A DNA stretch of 64,000 nucleotides from Trichoplax adhaerens (lineage: Eukaryota; Placozoa; Uniplacotomia; Trichoplacea; Trichoplacidae), in assembly GCF_000150275.1 (NCBI RefSeq), contig NW_002060948.1:2092712-2156711 (forward strand), given 5' to 3'. The position numbers were made by a program, and so were the translations under genes. Positions 50,447 to 64,000 of this stretch are shown here, piece by piece. The notes under the pieces were generated by a model. The model saw nothing but the letters and a program-made list of their open reading frames with translations. It made no database searches and was not told the DNA's origin. Position 1 is the stretch's first letter; the number at the start of each line of letters is the position of its first letter.

Positions 50447-52015
50447 TATTACGTTTCTTCGATGTTGTTTAACTTCTTAACCGATAATACCGACCACTGC
50501 GCCAGTATACAATGTCAATAGAGCGTCTAAATGATATCCTTTAAAGAAAAAGAGCACAAAATAGTAAATTACTGTAAATCTTTCTATTCCTTGTAGAGTT
50601 TATGTCTATTAGTCTTATTGGACACGGTAAGGATTACAATCGTTTGAATATTAGCTTCAACCATAGTTTACTAACCTTAATGTTATAGGACAATGTGGTA
50701 ATACGTCAGGGATTCGATATTACTGTAAATCTAGTTTATTAACAATGTTTGTTCTAGTAAATCACCAAACAGTTCGAATTCTAATCGGTGTAACTCCTCT
50801 TTAATGTCACATACCACCTGATAGATAATTCAAGATTGATATGTTACTACTAAAAGTCTATATTCAGTGTTATTACCATGGAAGTCAAAAAACTATGGTG
50901 GTTATTGGTTATGAGCATTACAGAATTCAGGTTTGCAGTAGCGGTAACAATGGTAACGCCTGACGTCAATCTTGTGTTTTTTCAATCCGCCCAGTGTGGA
51001 CGCCAAGTCGAATTTTCTAAGGCATACAAAATAAGCATTTTAGAGAGCTGTATGGGCATAGTTAGGGACGAGAAGTGGCCGATGAGTGCAATATTACAGT
51101 ACTGTACTGTCCTGTACAGTACTATATACTGTACGTTACTGTACTATTTACTGTAGAAGAAGGCTTGGGCGGACTCATCCAGTACTGTACTGTACAGTAC
51201 AGTATTATATACTGTACAGTACAGTACTATATACTGTAGAGTACTGTACTGTACTATTAGAAGAAGGCTTGGGCGGACTGGACTCATCAAGCTTGGACGG
51301 ACAGACCTTTTCGGCTCCATTTCGTGAAAATATTGTTGAAAGCACTTCGTTATCACACTACTTTATTTAGTATGCAGATGGTCGTTTTAAATTCACTGAT
51401 TTTTTCCAAATTAAGCAATATTACGTTGAATCTTATTAACCGTTACTAAATTCTACATGGAAACAGTGTTGTATATTTTTGTCTAGGGAGGAGATCGACC
51501 GCGTACACAGAGATTATACTCACAAATATATAGGCTAGGAAAAGATGCTCTTTATTCTTACACACGATTGTTTATATCATACCGGGGAAACCTTAATATT
51601 GTACTGCGCGGGCATACAGTATATAGTGTACAATGTTGTTACAGCGAGTTCTTAATAGTAACCAACCCAAATAGATTGCGCATTTATTGCAACAATTATA
51701 CTGTACTTAATACATTATTAGTTATCATGATAACTCAAACCAGGAAGTACACAAAGATTACAAATTCATACATATACGTCTATAACAAACAGTGATATAA
51801 GATTGTCGATGTAGATTTTTTAAATTAGTACCAGTGATTTCGAAAACAGGCACAGAAGATCCATACTAAGTAACCATTCTTCGATTTTGATGGGCCTATA
51901 AGTAAGAAAAGTCTGTCTGTCAGAGGGAGTGATCAGTCCAGGTCTTCATCTAGTAGTCCATAGCTGTATGTACAGAACTTCGTACAGCATTTTCGTAATA
52001 CATATTTTGATGAAA
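50447..52015. other. Non-genic, with GTAC repeats
   Basis: A minus-strand stretch at 50482-50538 reads 'YHLDALLTLYTGAVVGIIG' and could be an extra exon of the membrane-protein gene, but it cannot be joined in phase. A frame at 50878-51156 begins with a signal-like hydrophobic start but then runs into GTAC repeats. Confidence 0.35.
51090..51300. repeat. GTAC palindrome array with duplicated 20-mer
   Basis: Runs of TACTGTACAGTA-type sequence, with ACTGTACAGT at 51189-51198 and 51211-51220, alternate with two copies of AGAAGAAGGCTTGGGCGGAC (about 51156 and 51262). Confidence 0.92.
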
Positions 52016-52378
52016 GTATAAGCGAAATTTATTATTATCTACCATTTAGATACATACAGTTAATTTAAAGATTAATAAATGTGTCTTAGATATCGGTTTA
52101 AATAACTGTATTTGCACGTTAGTTTTAGTTGCATTTTTTTACTCAGTTAAAGCATCTAAAACGAAAATAAAAACCCTGTACACTGTACAGTGCAAAAAGT
52201 ATAAATGAAATTTATTGTTACCGATGCAACCATTTGGATGTATACAGTGAACTTAAAGATTAGAAAATGTGTCTTCAATGTCGGTATAAACAACTGTATT
52301 TGCACGTTTGCGTTAGTTATTTTTCCCCAAATTAAAGCATGTAAAACGAAATGAAAGACCCTGTATACTAGTGTACAA
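52016..52378. repeat. Tandem duplication, 183-bp period
   Basis: GTATAA(G/A)(C/T)GAAATTTATT starts at 52016 and 52199. Both copies share AACTGTATTTGCACGTT and end in CCCTGTA(C/T)AC. ACTGTACAGT at 52182-52191 sits at the junction. Confidence 0.9.
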
Positions 52379-52816
52379 TATACGCTGCAGTATGATGGCT
52401 TAGCTTGAGATTCACGAAACAGAACATTTAATGGCTTCTGTAGTATGTCTTTAGATACTATAAGGAAATTAAATGGCCCTTGATGGATTTAAGAGAACAA
52501 ATATTTTTAATTTTATAAATTTTGGGTTATTTCAGGGTCTTAGACAGCTTTTTCCATTTTAAGTCTTTAGGATTTGAAAGAACTGCTATATACGCTTAGT
52601 TTTTGAAAAAATTTCTTCTTAAGGATAGTAATCAGCATTGGAAGAGATAACCTAGCACCATTTGCAGACTCTAGACTATTATGCTACGGGTCCGATCCAG
52701 TGCTTCGTCTTACAATTGCGGGTGCTAACGTTTCTTGTCCTACATTGTCGGTAGTGCTCTGACTTTATTCCGGCTACTTATCGCAATAGTTATCCATCTA
52801 ATACTCTAGAATAGTG

Positions 52817-53150
52817 TAGTCGCAATTTCAGGATCAGAACAAGTTCTACACTTAACACTATTTACGCGGCAGAAAACATCTACTTAATGCAGGAAACGCT
52901 TATAATGTATGTAGTAACGCTAGAACTATCTTATTCCAATTTCCAAATGTATGCAAAAAGGCCAGAAAATCTGAATACTCTATCTTCCATCTACTGTACT
53001 TATTGGAAAAACTGCCCACCTGATACTCTAGGCATGGACTACTCTAGATATCTAGAAGTTCATCCTCTAGCGTAATTTATTAGTCGCAATTTCAAGGTCC
53101 GAGCAAGTTTAACACCCACTGTAACAGTATTCACGCGGCAGAAAATATCC
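52817..53150. repeat. Spaced direct repeat
   Basis: TAGTCGCAATTTCA(A)GG(A/T)(T)CAGA-type blocks at about 52816-52885 and 53081-53150 share CGCGGCAGAAAA(C/T)ATC. A more degenerate third copy may lie near 53275-53330. Confidence 0.75.
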
Positions 53151-53329
53151 TGTACTATCTAGTGGTAAATACTGCATATGAGCATGTAAACTCCCAGAAA
53201 AGCTGACCTACTGTCTATATTCTCCAAATTTAAGCACTGTCAATTCTATAAGCTGCGCTAGAGTACGATCCTATCACGAAATAGCTCAGAAAGACGATTC
53301 TCTAGACCAGGTTTAACGGCAGAAACTAC

Positions 53330-55361
53330 TATGCAATACCTAATTTTCATTGCATGTACAGTAATGGAAAGTCAGACTTTTGTCTGCAAATGGAACCTTG
53401 GTGAATACCCCATAATATAGCTGTATGATAGTACTGTACAATAATGCAACTAAATACAGTAGCTGAGTAAGGTGATTGCCTGGATAAGGTAGAGAAGCAT
53501 CTGAGATTCCTTCACATACTTGTGCATTGGCGACCTTAGCATCAATTCACCGTTAAAACGATAATTATGCCGTCATTTACCATTATAGTAGTACGAGTTA
53601 GACCTGGAGATTATTGAACACAGTACGACTTTATTGCTCGTATTTGCTACCATCATGCTTATATGTTAGCCTATCAATAAATTAAGATAAAATACAGGCT
53701 TTTATATCATACTGATTGATATCCACTCATGGAAAGTAATACTATATGTATATCTTGTCAGTCTAATCATTCATGGTACCTACACAAATTTACGAATTTG
53801 GTACATCATAGAGTATACAGGACATTGACAGAATATGTAGGTTACTTGAGATTTCAGTAGGTTAGCCAGAAATAGGTACATCGATCCTATAGTGGCGCGA
53901 TCAAAGTTCCATTATGAGAAGGAAATATTGTACTTCTTCACTTTATGTCAAAAGGGAATCGATTTTAAAAATCAAGCCAGAAATTCTTTCAATAGCCTAA
54001 TTGGATAATGCTAATGTGAAATAGCAAGCAAGGATACAAATACGAAAGAGATGAAATAAATAAGAAAGACTTCAGAATTGCTTTCGTGTCCGATTACAAG
54101 GTGAATTGCAAAGATCCAAATCAGCACCAATTAAAGTAAAAGTGTTTTTAACTTGAAATTGCTTTACAGGCTTGTTACTGTATAAGCTTAAAATTTTTAA
54201 AGACATAACAAAGATGTATAGCATTAAATGTATTGAAATTAAAGCATATAACTACTCGGCAAATATTTTCGGTATAAGACAATTTGGCAGCTAGCAGAAA
54301 TTGATATTTTATATTCGTCTAAATACTTGAGAGTAACAATCCGTTATTAAATCAATCATAGAATATTGCCATTTAAATTTATGTATGTAAATTCAGAAAA
54401 GAAAAGTTTATGGGAAGTTCATCGATCACGTAGATATCAGTCTAAAGTTACAATAGATGGAAAATTAGGAATTGAGTAAGATGGGGAGAGAACAACAGAA
54501 GTAAGTCACGATATAAAATTCTATTCGGGTTGTACTCAATTTATGGACGATAGCAATCAACTATTATCGCTTCTTGATATTTCCTCCTATAAAATGAAGA
54601 TTAAGTTATAAGAATTTTAAGCTGCAATCATGAGCTCGATAAGTTAACAGTCAGTAAATTAGAATAGATAACGACAATTAAAATCAAAGCATGGAGCTAT
54701 TTTAAGGATTATGTCATAGGCACGGTAAATCAAAGCAATCTGTTACAACATACGGAAGACGTCAAATACTCGTTATCCAATCCAAGAAAATTAGTATATT
54801 AAGATTACGATTACAAAATCCTGATATTAAATGAGGCATTCAAGAGAGCAAGCTAAAGCGAGGGGAAAAATAGTATAGAAAGCTGCTGGTAATTAATCAA
54901 AATTCAAGATTATTTCTAGGATTATTTTAATATTAGCTCAATTTAGAATTACAGCTGATTTGAAAGATATTCTTAGATACTTAATCTTATAAGCTGAAAA
55001 GAGCTACTTTTGCATGATTCTAAACTCTTTATTTTACAAAGATAGAGCTCAATAATAGATGAATATCTGATTGATGTTACTGTTGAAATATTGACTCCAG
55101 ATAAACAGTGCTCTACAGTGCTATTACAAATTTAATTCAATGATTACTTCAGATACAATTTAACGTCATGAAACAATATATTATGAATTAGACATTAAGA
55201 ATTAATGTTAACATCCATTATCACTTAAAAAAAATCTTGAAATGGCAACTTAGTTCCTGATAGCACAACGCCCTATAGAATAGAGCTTATCTGAGAATAA
55301 CGATACATTACAAGTATCTAAACATATGTCGACAGATGAGGTCGCTAAAATCGGCTAGGTA
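53330..55361. other. Intergenic, AT-rich
   Basis: No gene recognised. It is the 3' side of the minus-strand GPCR. Confidence 0.45.
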
Positions 55362-56492
55362 TCATTTTGAAATATTTTGACTTTGCCCTTTCAGTGAGGA
55401 AAGTCGAGGCGAAATATTAATCATGTCGGTTAAATTGAGATTATAAGATTTACGACGACGTACTGTCCGAAATAATTCTCTTAGGCGTTGCTTGAAACTA
55501 TTTCCTGCAAACGCATAAACAACCGGATTGATCGCTGAGTTCAACGCAGGTAAGTATTTAAACCGACTAAAAAATGCCCTATTCAAACTTAGACGATATC
55601 CAATATGATAAGGTGTATAAAATTGTTCGATAATATACCAAGCTACAAATGGGGCATAACATAACATGAAGGCTATCGTGATAATTGAGAACATCATAAC
55701 AATCTTTCGATTTCTCTTTTGCTTGCGGCGAATTGACATCGTATTTTGCCCTAACTCGACATGCTTCCATAACTTCCAGGTCATACAACTATAGGCGGTT
55801 ATCATGATAATTAATGGCAGGATATAAATAATTATAGCGTACATAATTGGAAATGCATCAGTGTAAGCATTAGAATTAGGCCCGGATATGATACAGAAAT
55901 ATATTGTTCTATTGCTCATAGTCATAACCGTAGTTGAAACATTACTAAAGTTACTGCCGCTATTACTATTGGATCCATTACCTTTGATGCCTAAAATAAT
56001 CGGATAGTTATGATATTGTGTATCGAGTCGGCTAATGAAGAGAACAGGAGTTACAACAATTGTACATATTAACCATATACAAGATATTAACACTTTAACC
56101 TGCCTCTTATTCCATGCTCCTCGCAATGGCATCATAATTGCACGAAATCGTTCAATACTAATAGATAATAGAGTAGCAGCCGATAGTGCAAAGACAAGAA
56201 AGTAGACAAACCATTCAAAACGGCATAAAATATTATTTAGTGCATATCGAAAATGAAGACGAAAGTAAAACCATAACCCTTCCAATGATTGAGACACGAC
56301 GATAGCAATATCGACGACAGCTAAATTAATAACTAAATAGTCAGTGTTGTTATTGCCACGCTTATAAGTTCGTGCATAAACTATAATGACCAGAACGTTG
56401 CCAAGTAGACCAATAATAGGAGCCACATATTGTAGCAAGTAACCGACAACATTAAAAGCAATCAAGAAAGGAGGTAAACTGCGCAATGACAT
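55362..56492 (-). CDS. Rhodopsin-like (class A) GPCR, intronless
   Basis: A complete 376-residue single-exon receptor from the ATG at 56490-56492. Class A signatures: TM1 'LLGNVLVII' (Asn32), TM2 'NLAVVD' (Asp61), Cys90 before TM3, ERF in place of DRY ('SIERFRAI', 114-116), TM6 'FMLCYAPFVAWYIIEQF' and TM7 'NSAINPVVYAFAG' (NPxxY at 322-326). After TM7 the tail has a helix-8-like 'SFKQRLRELF' and a basic RTVRRRK patch. Extracellular loop 2 is long, Gly/Asn/Ser-rich, with several N-glycosylation sites (NGS, NFS, NVS, NRT), then the partner cysteine. The overall style suggests a peptide receptor of the galanin/allatostatin-like kind, which is an inference only. Coding in one exon is common for such receptors. 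Confidence 0.93.
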   Translation of the reverse strand: MSLRSLPPFLIAFNVVGYLLQYVAPIIGLLGNVLVIIVYARTYKRGNNNTDYLVINLAVVDIAIVVSQSLEGLWFYFRLHFRYALNNILCRFEWFVYFLVFALSAATLLSISIERFRAIMMPLRGAWNKRQVKVLISCIWLICTIVVTPVLFISRLDTQYHNYPIILGIKGNGSNSNSGSNFSNVSTTVMTMSNRTIYFCIISGPNSNAYTDAFPIMYAIIIYILPLIIMITAYSCMTWKLWKHVELGQNTMSIRRKQKRNRKIVMMFSIITIAFMLCYAPFVAWYIIEQFYTPYHIGYRLSLNRAFFSRFKYLPALNSAINPVVYAFAGNSFKQRLRELFRTVRRRKSYNLNLTDMINISPRLSSLKGQSQNISK

Positions 56493-56547
56493 CGTGAAAC
56501 TACTACTGAAATTAGTAAATTTTCTTACAAAATTTAATCGTAGGAAT

Positions 56548-56556
56548 ACTTTTATA
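56548..56556 (-). promoter_or_regulatory. Possible TATA box of the GPCR
   Basis: TATATAAAA on the minus strand, about 55 bp upstream of the receptor ATG. In such AT-rich DNA this may be chance. Confidence 0.3.
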
Positions 56557-56564
56557 TAAATTTG

Positions 56565-59500
56565 ATCTACTACGTAAAAAATTGGTGTATTTTTACGGTA
56601 CTACTATTTTGAATTGTCTTTTAAAAAGTAATAAAAAATTGATGTGGCAATTTTTTCAGCAATCTTAATTTATAATTAGGTAAATTTGCCTTGAGGGCCT
56701 ATAAAAAAAATTAAATTTGAAGGTCTTAGTATTCTTGATGACATTTAACAAATAGCTAAAGAGTTATAACGGCGATAACTTTGAAAATTTTATTTCTAGT
56801 ACGGTAGTTTTTGTAGAAACAAAAATGAAATCGTCTTATTTATGGGAATTTCTAGTAGGATAAAACCTAGGCCTTTATAAAAATTATTCAAATCTTAGTA
56901 ACGAATTCAAACTGGAAAGATGTATAAAAAATAAGCCAAAAAAATCATTACTTTATGGGAAATAGATTAATGGATGGCTTAAATTGTATCGTTAAATACA
57001 GTATATTAATAAACCTGGCGAAACTTACTCTTGTAATAGTTGGCACTATCGTTTTTTATGCAGATTAACGCGAGAAATTGTAATAGCTGGTCCGAAACAA
57101 TTAAATTCACGATTCTGATAACGGACTTGTTAATTAATTATAGTAGTCGACGTCTTAAGATTAGTGGAGAAAATCTGGATAAATTTGAGATGTAGAAAAG
57201 CTTTGAATACCAATTGGAATGAAAATACGGAACCTTTTTACTTAATATATTGATCTTATAAGTTCGCAAAAGATTCCTTTAATATATGCTATCATCGTCA
57301 AAAATGGATTAAAAGCATCAAATTTACTTGCGCGTTCCAATACAGCGTGAACGTGATGAATCTCTTATTCACTGTTACGACTGGTTTTAGTTGCAATAAA
57401 TGTGAACTCTCGGGCAGAAATAAAAGATTGGACCATCCATGGGAATATTAATCTTCGATAAGGTTTCTTTTGATTTTTAATGCATTCGCTTTCACAATAG
57501 GTGAGCATAGGCTGTAACTGCTTGTTAACAAGACAATAAGTAACAATTTTTAAGAATGATGCATAACTTTATTCCAATATAATGACGAAATTAGCCAATA
57601 TGGGTAAATGAGAAGTTAAGATTCAGTCAATTGTATTATAAAAACAAGAAATATAATTAATGATAATATGCAGCAAAATATTTAAGAATGAAGAATTTCC
57701 CTCATAAGATGGATAGACAAAAATAACTTTGATAGTAATCTATTCAGGGAATAGAGACGAATGCACAATTTATAGTTACTATACCCTTCATTTTACCGCA
57801 AAAGGAATCAAAGACAATGCTGTGGAATATATTACATGGATGAACTAATACGCAATATAGTTTTAATGTTGATATTGCAGCTGTTTGATTTATGATGATC
57901 GGAAGTTGAAATTAATTAATAAATAATCTATCGAGAAATTTTTTAGTTGACTATTAACTATAAATAATCAAAACTGGTTCATCTCGAAATTTATCTTGAT
58001 CGCCAATTACCAATTTCTATTCAATAATAACAACGTGCAAAGTCGGTCGGATAAATACAGAGCTAACTGCAATCCCATCGCATCATTTATTGATAGATGG
58101 ATAGGAGAATCAAAAACATAATTGTTGATAATCAATAATTAATTGATAAATGGATTTAAATATTGATTATTATCTATACCGATAATAAAGGAAAAATACC
58201 TCCTTGTGATGATGTGAACATCCATACTGCGATCGTAACATTTCCATTTAATAAATATTCGATCTTAACTGGTTGAGACTTAGAATAAATTATTCATCAT
58301 TATTATATATTTATTTAGATGATTTCTGGAGTTATTTCTATCATATAATAATTCTAATTAATTTGACTATATTGTAATGGAAGGTCAACTGAATAATCCA
58401 AAGCCTGTTGAAAGTTTGGATTGCTTATTATCTAGCTGTTTCTCAATTAAGATTGATTCATTTCCAACTAAAGCTGAAATTGATAACTCTCGGCTAGAAT
58501 CATTTTTAACACAATATCTTGTTACAGTCTAATGGTGGTGACGATTAAGATTTATATTACTATGAATTGACTTTCATTTTAATTAATAATGAAAGAAATT
58601 AGACTTGATTCAAACGAATCATGGAGAATTAAAATGAAAATAATGCAACATCCTGCAGGTGTCCTACCTATCAAGATTAACGTCAATTAACAATTTATTC
58701 CTCATAGAGATGCCAATGATTAAATATTGAAAGAAATAACTTCTATGAATGTTGATTGTGAAATTATAAAGAAGTTAATTCTAACCAATGATGTAAAGTA
58801 GGAATCTTTGCAACGATGATTATTTCCATTATTATATTGTGTTGATTGCCAAACAGAAACAGTAATAATAGGATGACTTAAAATTGACTAAGAAATATAA
58901 AATTAAGGCATATAAAAATTCACATGATTATTATAAAAATATTATTATGCTAACTGATGTAATTATATAATTAGATCGAAGGCAAGTATAGATTTTATAA
59001 ATGAGTCGATAAATAAAGATTATATGTATAATTTTTGTATCTATTAATTGCGATCACGATTACAAATCTCTTGCAAACATTGGGTTTCATTATCAAACAT
59101 CGTCGGCTTATTGTTTTTGCCATTCAAATAGGTTAAAAAATGAGAAAAAGTAGTCGGCTGTTGTACGTATTGACAAGTCATTTATAAAGTATTTCCCGTG
59201 GTATCTGATTTATTCTATCGTGAGAAATACCAGCACGGCCGATAATCAAACATGATTGGATATTCTCTGCTTAGAAGAGATACCGATACCGACATTCCTT
59301 ATAGCATTCGTTCTCTTCATTATAGGCAAGGATAGAACGAATGTCATCTGATTTAAATCGTGAGAACAAACTACTCTTTATTTAACCTGGAGACTGGGTT
59401 GTAAGAAATTAGAAAAGAAATTAGTTAATTATCTTTTAAATGATGACAGCATTGTGTTTTACGAAATAGATTGAGCTATGGTGAAATAACATAAAAACGC

Positions 59501-62500
59501 CACGACATATTTTTTATAAGCCTCCTATACGATCGAATATTTATATACTGTATCAATAAAAATGATTATTAAAATACAAATTATTTCATATTAAATCTTA
59601 CACGTTTAGGTAGCAAGAGTGCAAGAGAAAAAGCTCGCCATTATAAAACTTAAGACAAATGCTTGATTCATTAACAAATCTTCGTCACTGCTGGCGTGGT
59701 ACATAAATGACTGCCCACTAGCAGTTTATTAGCGTACTGAAACTTAGCTTAGAATTCTGTACAAATGTTTGCCGCAACTAGTAATGAATATATAAGGTGA
59801 ATAATCTAGTTTATGACTCTATTAACAATAGATTAGTACAAGGTTGGTATTAGTTAACAAATTACGATAATTTTACAGATGTATAGTTGCTATCCGGGAT
59901 TTCATTCCGATCTAAAGTGCAACATTTTACTTTACTGTCATTTATCCGCTGTTGTAGCAGAATGAAAAGTGACAGATATTATAAATTTTAAATGATAACA
60001 AATGCAATTCGAGTATTTAATTAAATTCTCCCGAGATGTAAAATACAGATAAAGCTTATTGCACGAATCAAAATTTAATATACCGGTAAAGTATATCACT
60101 ATCCTAATCGATTGATTAATATCAGAAATGAGGAAGTATTATCAAATAGATTGCTTGCAGACTCTTAACGAGTTAAGAATAATCCATAAGGATATTGATA
60201 AAATGATAGAAATACTACATTCCTATAACCAATCAATTTAACTTGGGTATGCTTTATTTTTTCCCCTACCTAGTTAGCATTTACACTGCGATTGACAGTC
60301 AATAGGAGGGGTAGAATTAATCTAGTTAATGTTAGATTATACAATGACTGGAAATTACATCTGTTTGATTATTTGCAAGGGCAACAATAGGAGTTATGAT
60401 TAGTAAAGATATGAAATTCATCTTATTCAGTCCTTATAGGTCGATTAAAGAATTGATCTATACAATTAAATTTAATTAGAAGCCGAAGCTCTTGTCATAT
60501 TATTTTTGAGATACCTTACCTTATGTATCTGTTGGCAATAGATGTGGTCTACATTACCACTCTTGACTGTAAATCTCTCACCTTTAGTAAAAATATGATA
60601 ATTCACTTATTTTTCACACACTTTTAGTCTAGATGAGCGATCCTTTGAATAATTAACTTCAATAGTCGATACTACAATATGATCACGGTGATAATATCTT
60701 AAATTAGGAATTGGCAACCTTGTACCGAAATAATGAAAGTTGTCGTTAACTATAATATATATATATGCAATTCTTTCATAATTAATTGATAAACATATCG
60801 AATAGTCTTGTACTTTAACGTTGCTCTCGGATCAACTCAGATAAAAAATTAGTTACAGAATGCATAATAGGCAATACATTTCCGACCCTTGTAAATCATA
60901 GCGCGTTATTGAACCACTGTTGTATGACAAATAAACACTTATGCATAAGTAATGATAAAATATAGAATGGCTGCAACCCCTGCATTAACGAATGTTGTCT
61001 TTTTACCTATCAAATCAAGATTAGCGTTCGTTGGATACATTCTCATCCTTTTCATTATCCATCCTTCTTGAACATACTATCGTTATTTATTTCAATAATT
61101 TATGAGGAATTATTAAACCACGCTTAACTTATTAATATTGACGTATTTGTACAAGTAAATATTGACTTTAGAGGTATTAATTCAATCTGAGTAGTGTTCA
61201 GCTTATTTTATATAGAAAATTTTTGCATTAGAACAACCGATTTTATATTTATTATTGAAACTGAACGATCGACAGTCACAACCGTGCTAATAAGCATAGG
61301 AGCCAGTCTATTCGATTTGTTATTAAACTATCGCTAAAGTTATAGATATTGATCTTATTACATAACTATAGAGCTTACTATTGCAAGATTACGATCAGGT
61401 TTTAATGAATACTTCAATATGTGCCAATAATGTTAAAGGAATAAAGGGTTAAAGTCTACATCATACCGTTCTACGTAGGAGTTAGTATCAAATTGGTCTC
61501 CTCATCCGTTTACTAATGTCAAACAGTATGACCTCAAAACTGTATCTAGCAACCAAAATTAAGTGAATATGTCAACATAGACGAATTGAATAACAAGGAG
61601 AATTCTAAGTTTTCTGTTTTTCTATTTTATGGAGGAGTCTATTTCTATTTGTTACCTTATTTAAATTGAGTTGTATCCAGCAAAGCTATTCGTAATAAGT
61701 TCAAAATAGTCATGATTGCTTATCGTATTGTATTAATAGGTGGCAATGTCGGATAAACAAGTAAGTTATTGTCTAAATAAACAAGATTGAAAACACATCT
61801 GTAAAAGAAATTTGGGAGAAGATCTTCGCCTTTAACCTATATCACTGACTAACGATATATTAGTAATTAATTATATCATTTGAACTATCAACATGTTACG
61901 TAAATATTCGCTTAGAATAGAAGCAGCTGTATGCAGTATTAATAATTTTCCAAAAATAAAGCTAATCAACACGAAATGTAGCGACAGAGTTTAAATTCTA
62001 AAGTATAGTAGATGGTACTAGTCATAGGATGAATAGGGTGTTCGATCTGTGCCATCATCTATAAATAAACGATCGATTGTAATGATCCCTTAATCATCTA
62101 CGTTTTATTTCCTGCCTATATCTAGAGCACTTAGGCATGATGCATAGCAGACTATTAATTTAACATACCAAGTATGACGATAAAAAACCTAAAATACTCA
62201 AATTATCGCGTTAGTTACCCGATCGGAAAATGTGTCATGTAAAATGATGGCTGTATTGCCTGCGAATGAGAAAAGGAGAGACTAAAAAATATCCGTGTTA
62301 GGGAGTAAATCTTTTCACTAAAGGTTGCTTGATCTCATATTTTTTGCACTATAAAGACTCTAGAATGTGAACAATAATAAAGGATAATTGTAATATTTTT
62401 AGAAGAATGTAAGTATACGGTTTTGTTAGCAATATTTACCGTATCACTTTCTTCAAAGATGTTATCTTTAGAATTATGGTCATCAAATGCTTTACTAAGT

Positions 62501-64000
62501 AATTAAAGATTCCAAAATTTACATTAAGACTATTATCTGTTTCATCATAACTATGAATCAACATAACCTATCGATTAAATGAATCATTTTAACTTTTATC
62601 ATTTCAACGGTGATATATACTAAACAACTTAAAACAATCATTTCCAAGCTGATAGCTAAATTTATAACAAATTTTATAAAAACTCATTAACGATGCATAC
62701 TGTAGTTTATTAGAGATATCTAACTTATATTTCAGATAAAGTTATCGTTCCTAATGATCGAGATTCTTTTCAAAACTATGCATAAAATTACAGCCGCATA
62801 TTAATGATACTATCGTTAGTAGATTTTAGCTTTATAAGGAGATAATTGTACTTATACTATTATTATTTTATTTCACAACGCTATCAAAGATTAATTCAAG
62901 TAATTCAATAAAGAATTTCATACGCTAACCAAAAATAGACTTAATTTTAGATTATATCAACATTGTAGAGATATTAGACATGTTGCATTAATCACATAAT
63001 TCAAATACATAAAATCTTTTTACATAACCATTTGTACTCAGATCAGGTTTATCTCTTGGTTGTGGAAATAGTAGCAACGTAGGATAGTTTCTTTATATCA
63101 TCTTAATCCAGTAAGCTCAAAATAGCGTACATTTGGTATTATGCAAAAAATTATCAAATGATAATAATATAGATAGAATAAAATAGAATTAATAACCTAA
63201 CTTTAATCGGTAAATCTATGCTACTTGAACATGTACAATATATCGACAATTATAAATTTTACTCGTCTTTTACTACCATGACTTCAGATAGAACGCATAC
63301 TCTAGCGTTATCATAGTTAAAATGTTATAATTAAGATATTGCTTTTAACCATCTATGTGCTCCATGAAGTTAGAATGAATTAATTAGATAACAAGTATCC
63401 AACAAAAAAAGTTAATGCATGTTATAAAATCTGGTAGTTTATGCGTTTACAATATACAACTTGATCGTGTAAATCTGATATTCTTTCTCTTGAAGTTTTT
63501 CATTTATATTGTAAGATATTACGAATATTAATAATTTTATGTTAATCTATTTTAAAAATTAACTTGCTTATTGCATAATATACCCGTATTGATCATCTAA
63601 AAACTTTAAATTTTAAAATACGGTCTAAACGAAGATACCGGATAGTCATTTAATTATATGGTTACTGTATCTCCCAATTTCATAATTATCATATATATGT
63701 AAAGAGAAAAATAATCATATTTAATAATGAATAAAATCAAATATAATTTACTTAGATTAGATAACAAATTAGGAAATAAGATAATTATTACGGTGCTATT
63801 TATAAGATTAAATAACATAAATTTAGTAGCACTAGACTATATTATTGACAAAATACCATGTAGTGATATCGATAAATGAAAATAGTTAAATCAACTTTAA
63901 TTTAAGACTCTCTTAAAGTAGATCAGTATATTATACTGGAGCTTCTTTAATAGTTTTACCAGTCGAAGTATTGACCAATTAGAAGCATTCTAGATGATAT
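56565..64000. other. 7.4-kb AT-rich region without recognised genes
   Basis: Stops are frequent in all frames; no exon with family resemblance, no array of the kind seen earlier and no GTAC palindrome cluster was found. It may be intergenic, or the interior of a large intron of a gene extending beyond the window. Confidence 0.5.

Noticed and set aside
50878-51156. 92-codon frame with signal-peptide-like start
   Set aside because: The second half is translated GTAC repeat; no donor or homologous domain could be identified, though a short first exon cannot be excluded.

Overview
The window is nuclear DNA of an animal: AT-rich, with spliced genes whose GT-AG introns are mostly 50-600 bases. RAD51, OPA3, VPS54, MACROD and two rhodopsin-like GPCRs are clearly metazoan in type. 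Base composition, gene compactness and intronless or nearly intronless GPCR genes suggest an early-branching animal, perhaps a placozoan. That assignment is an inference; no rRNA or mitochondrial marker is present. Exons were joined by eye, using reading phase across introns and remembered family alignments.

Layout. 0.66-1.70 kb: last exon of a divergent GPCR (+). 2.81-3.96: OPA3 (+, 2 exons). 6.04-7.76: RAD51 (-, 8 exons), convergent with OPA3. 7.8-15.5: gene-poor, packed with tandem duplications (periods about 118-218 bp) and GTAC-centred palindromes. 15.54-18.65: KNL2/M18BP1 (+, 11 exons), with AT-hook, CENP-C motif and SANT domain. 19.81-20.05: SDHAF1 (-, single exon). 20.38-21.03: a five-copy array. 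21.58-29.47: MACROD macrodomain hydrolase (+, 11 exons). 31.81-36.77: VPS54 (-, 24 exons recovered, N-terminal exon missing), convergent with MACROD. 36.8-43.6: repeats, including a Tc1/mariner-like foldback element. 43.61-45.51: an unrecognised protein (+, 6 exons) with a myristoylation-type N-terminus, EF-hand-like helices and a C-terminal WW-like domain. 47.81-50.45: an unrecognised multi-pass membrane protein (-, 9 exons). 50.5-55.3: GTAC repeats and duplications. 55.36-56.49: intronless GPCR (-). 56.5-64.0: no gene seen.

The genes do not form one pathway. They are housekeeping functions: recombination (RAD51), centromere identity (KNL2), mitochondria (OPA3, SDHAF1), ADP-ribose removal (MACROD) and endosome-to-Golgi tethering (VPS54), plus two receptors and two orphans. 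The most interesting items are the KNL2 protein with a CENP-C motif but no visible SANTA domain, a 60-nt near-perfect palindrome inside its first coding exon, the two orphan proteins, and the duplication- and palindrome-dense intergenic blocks.
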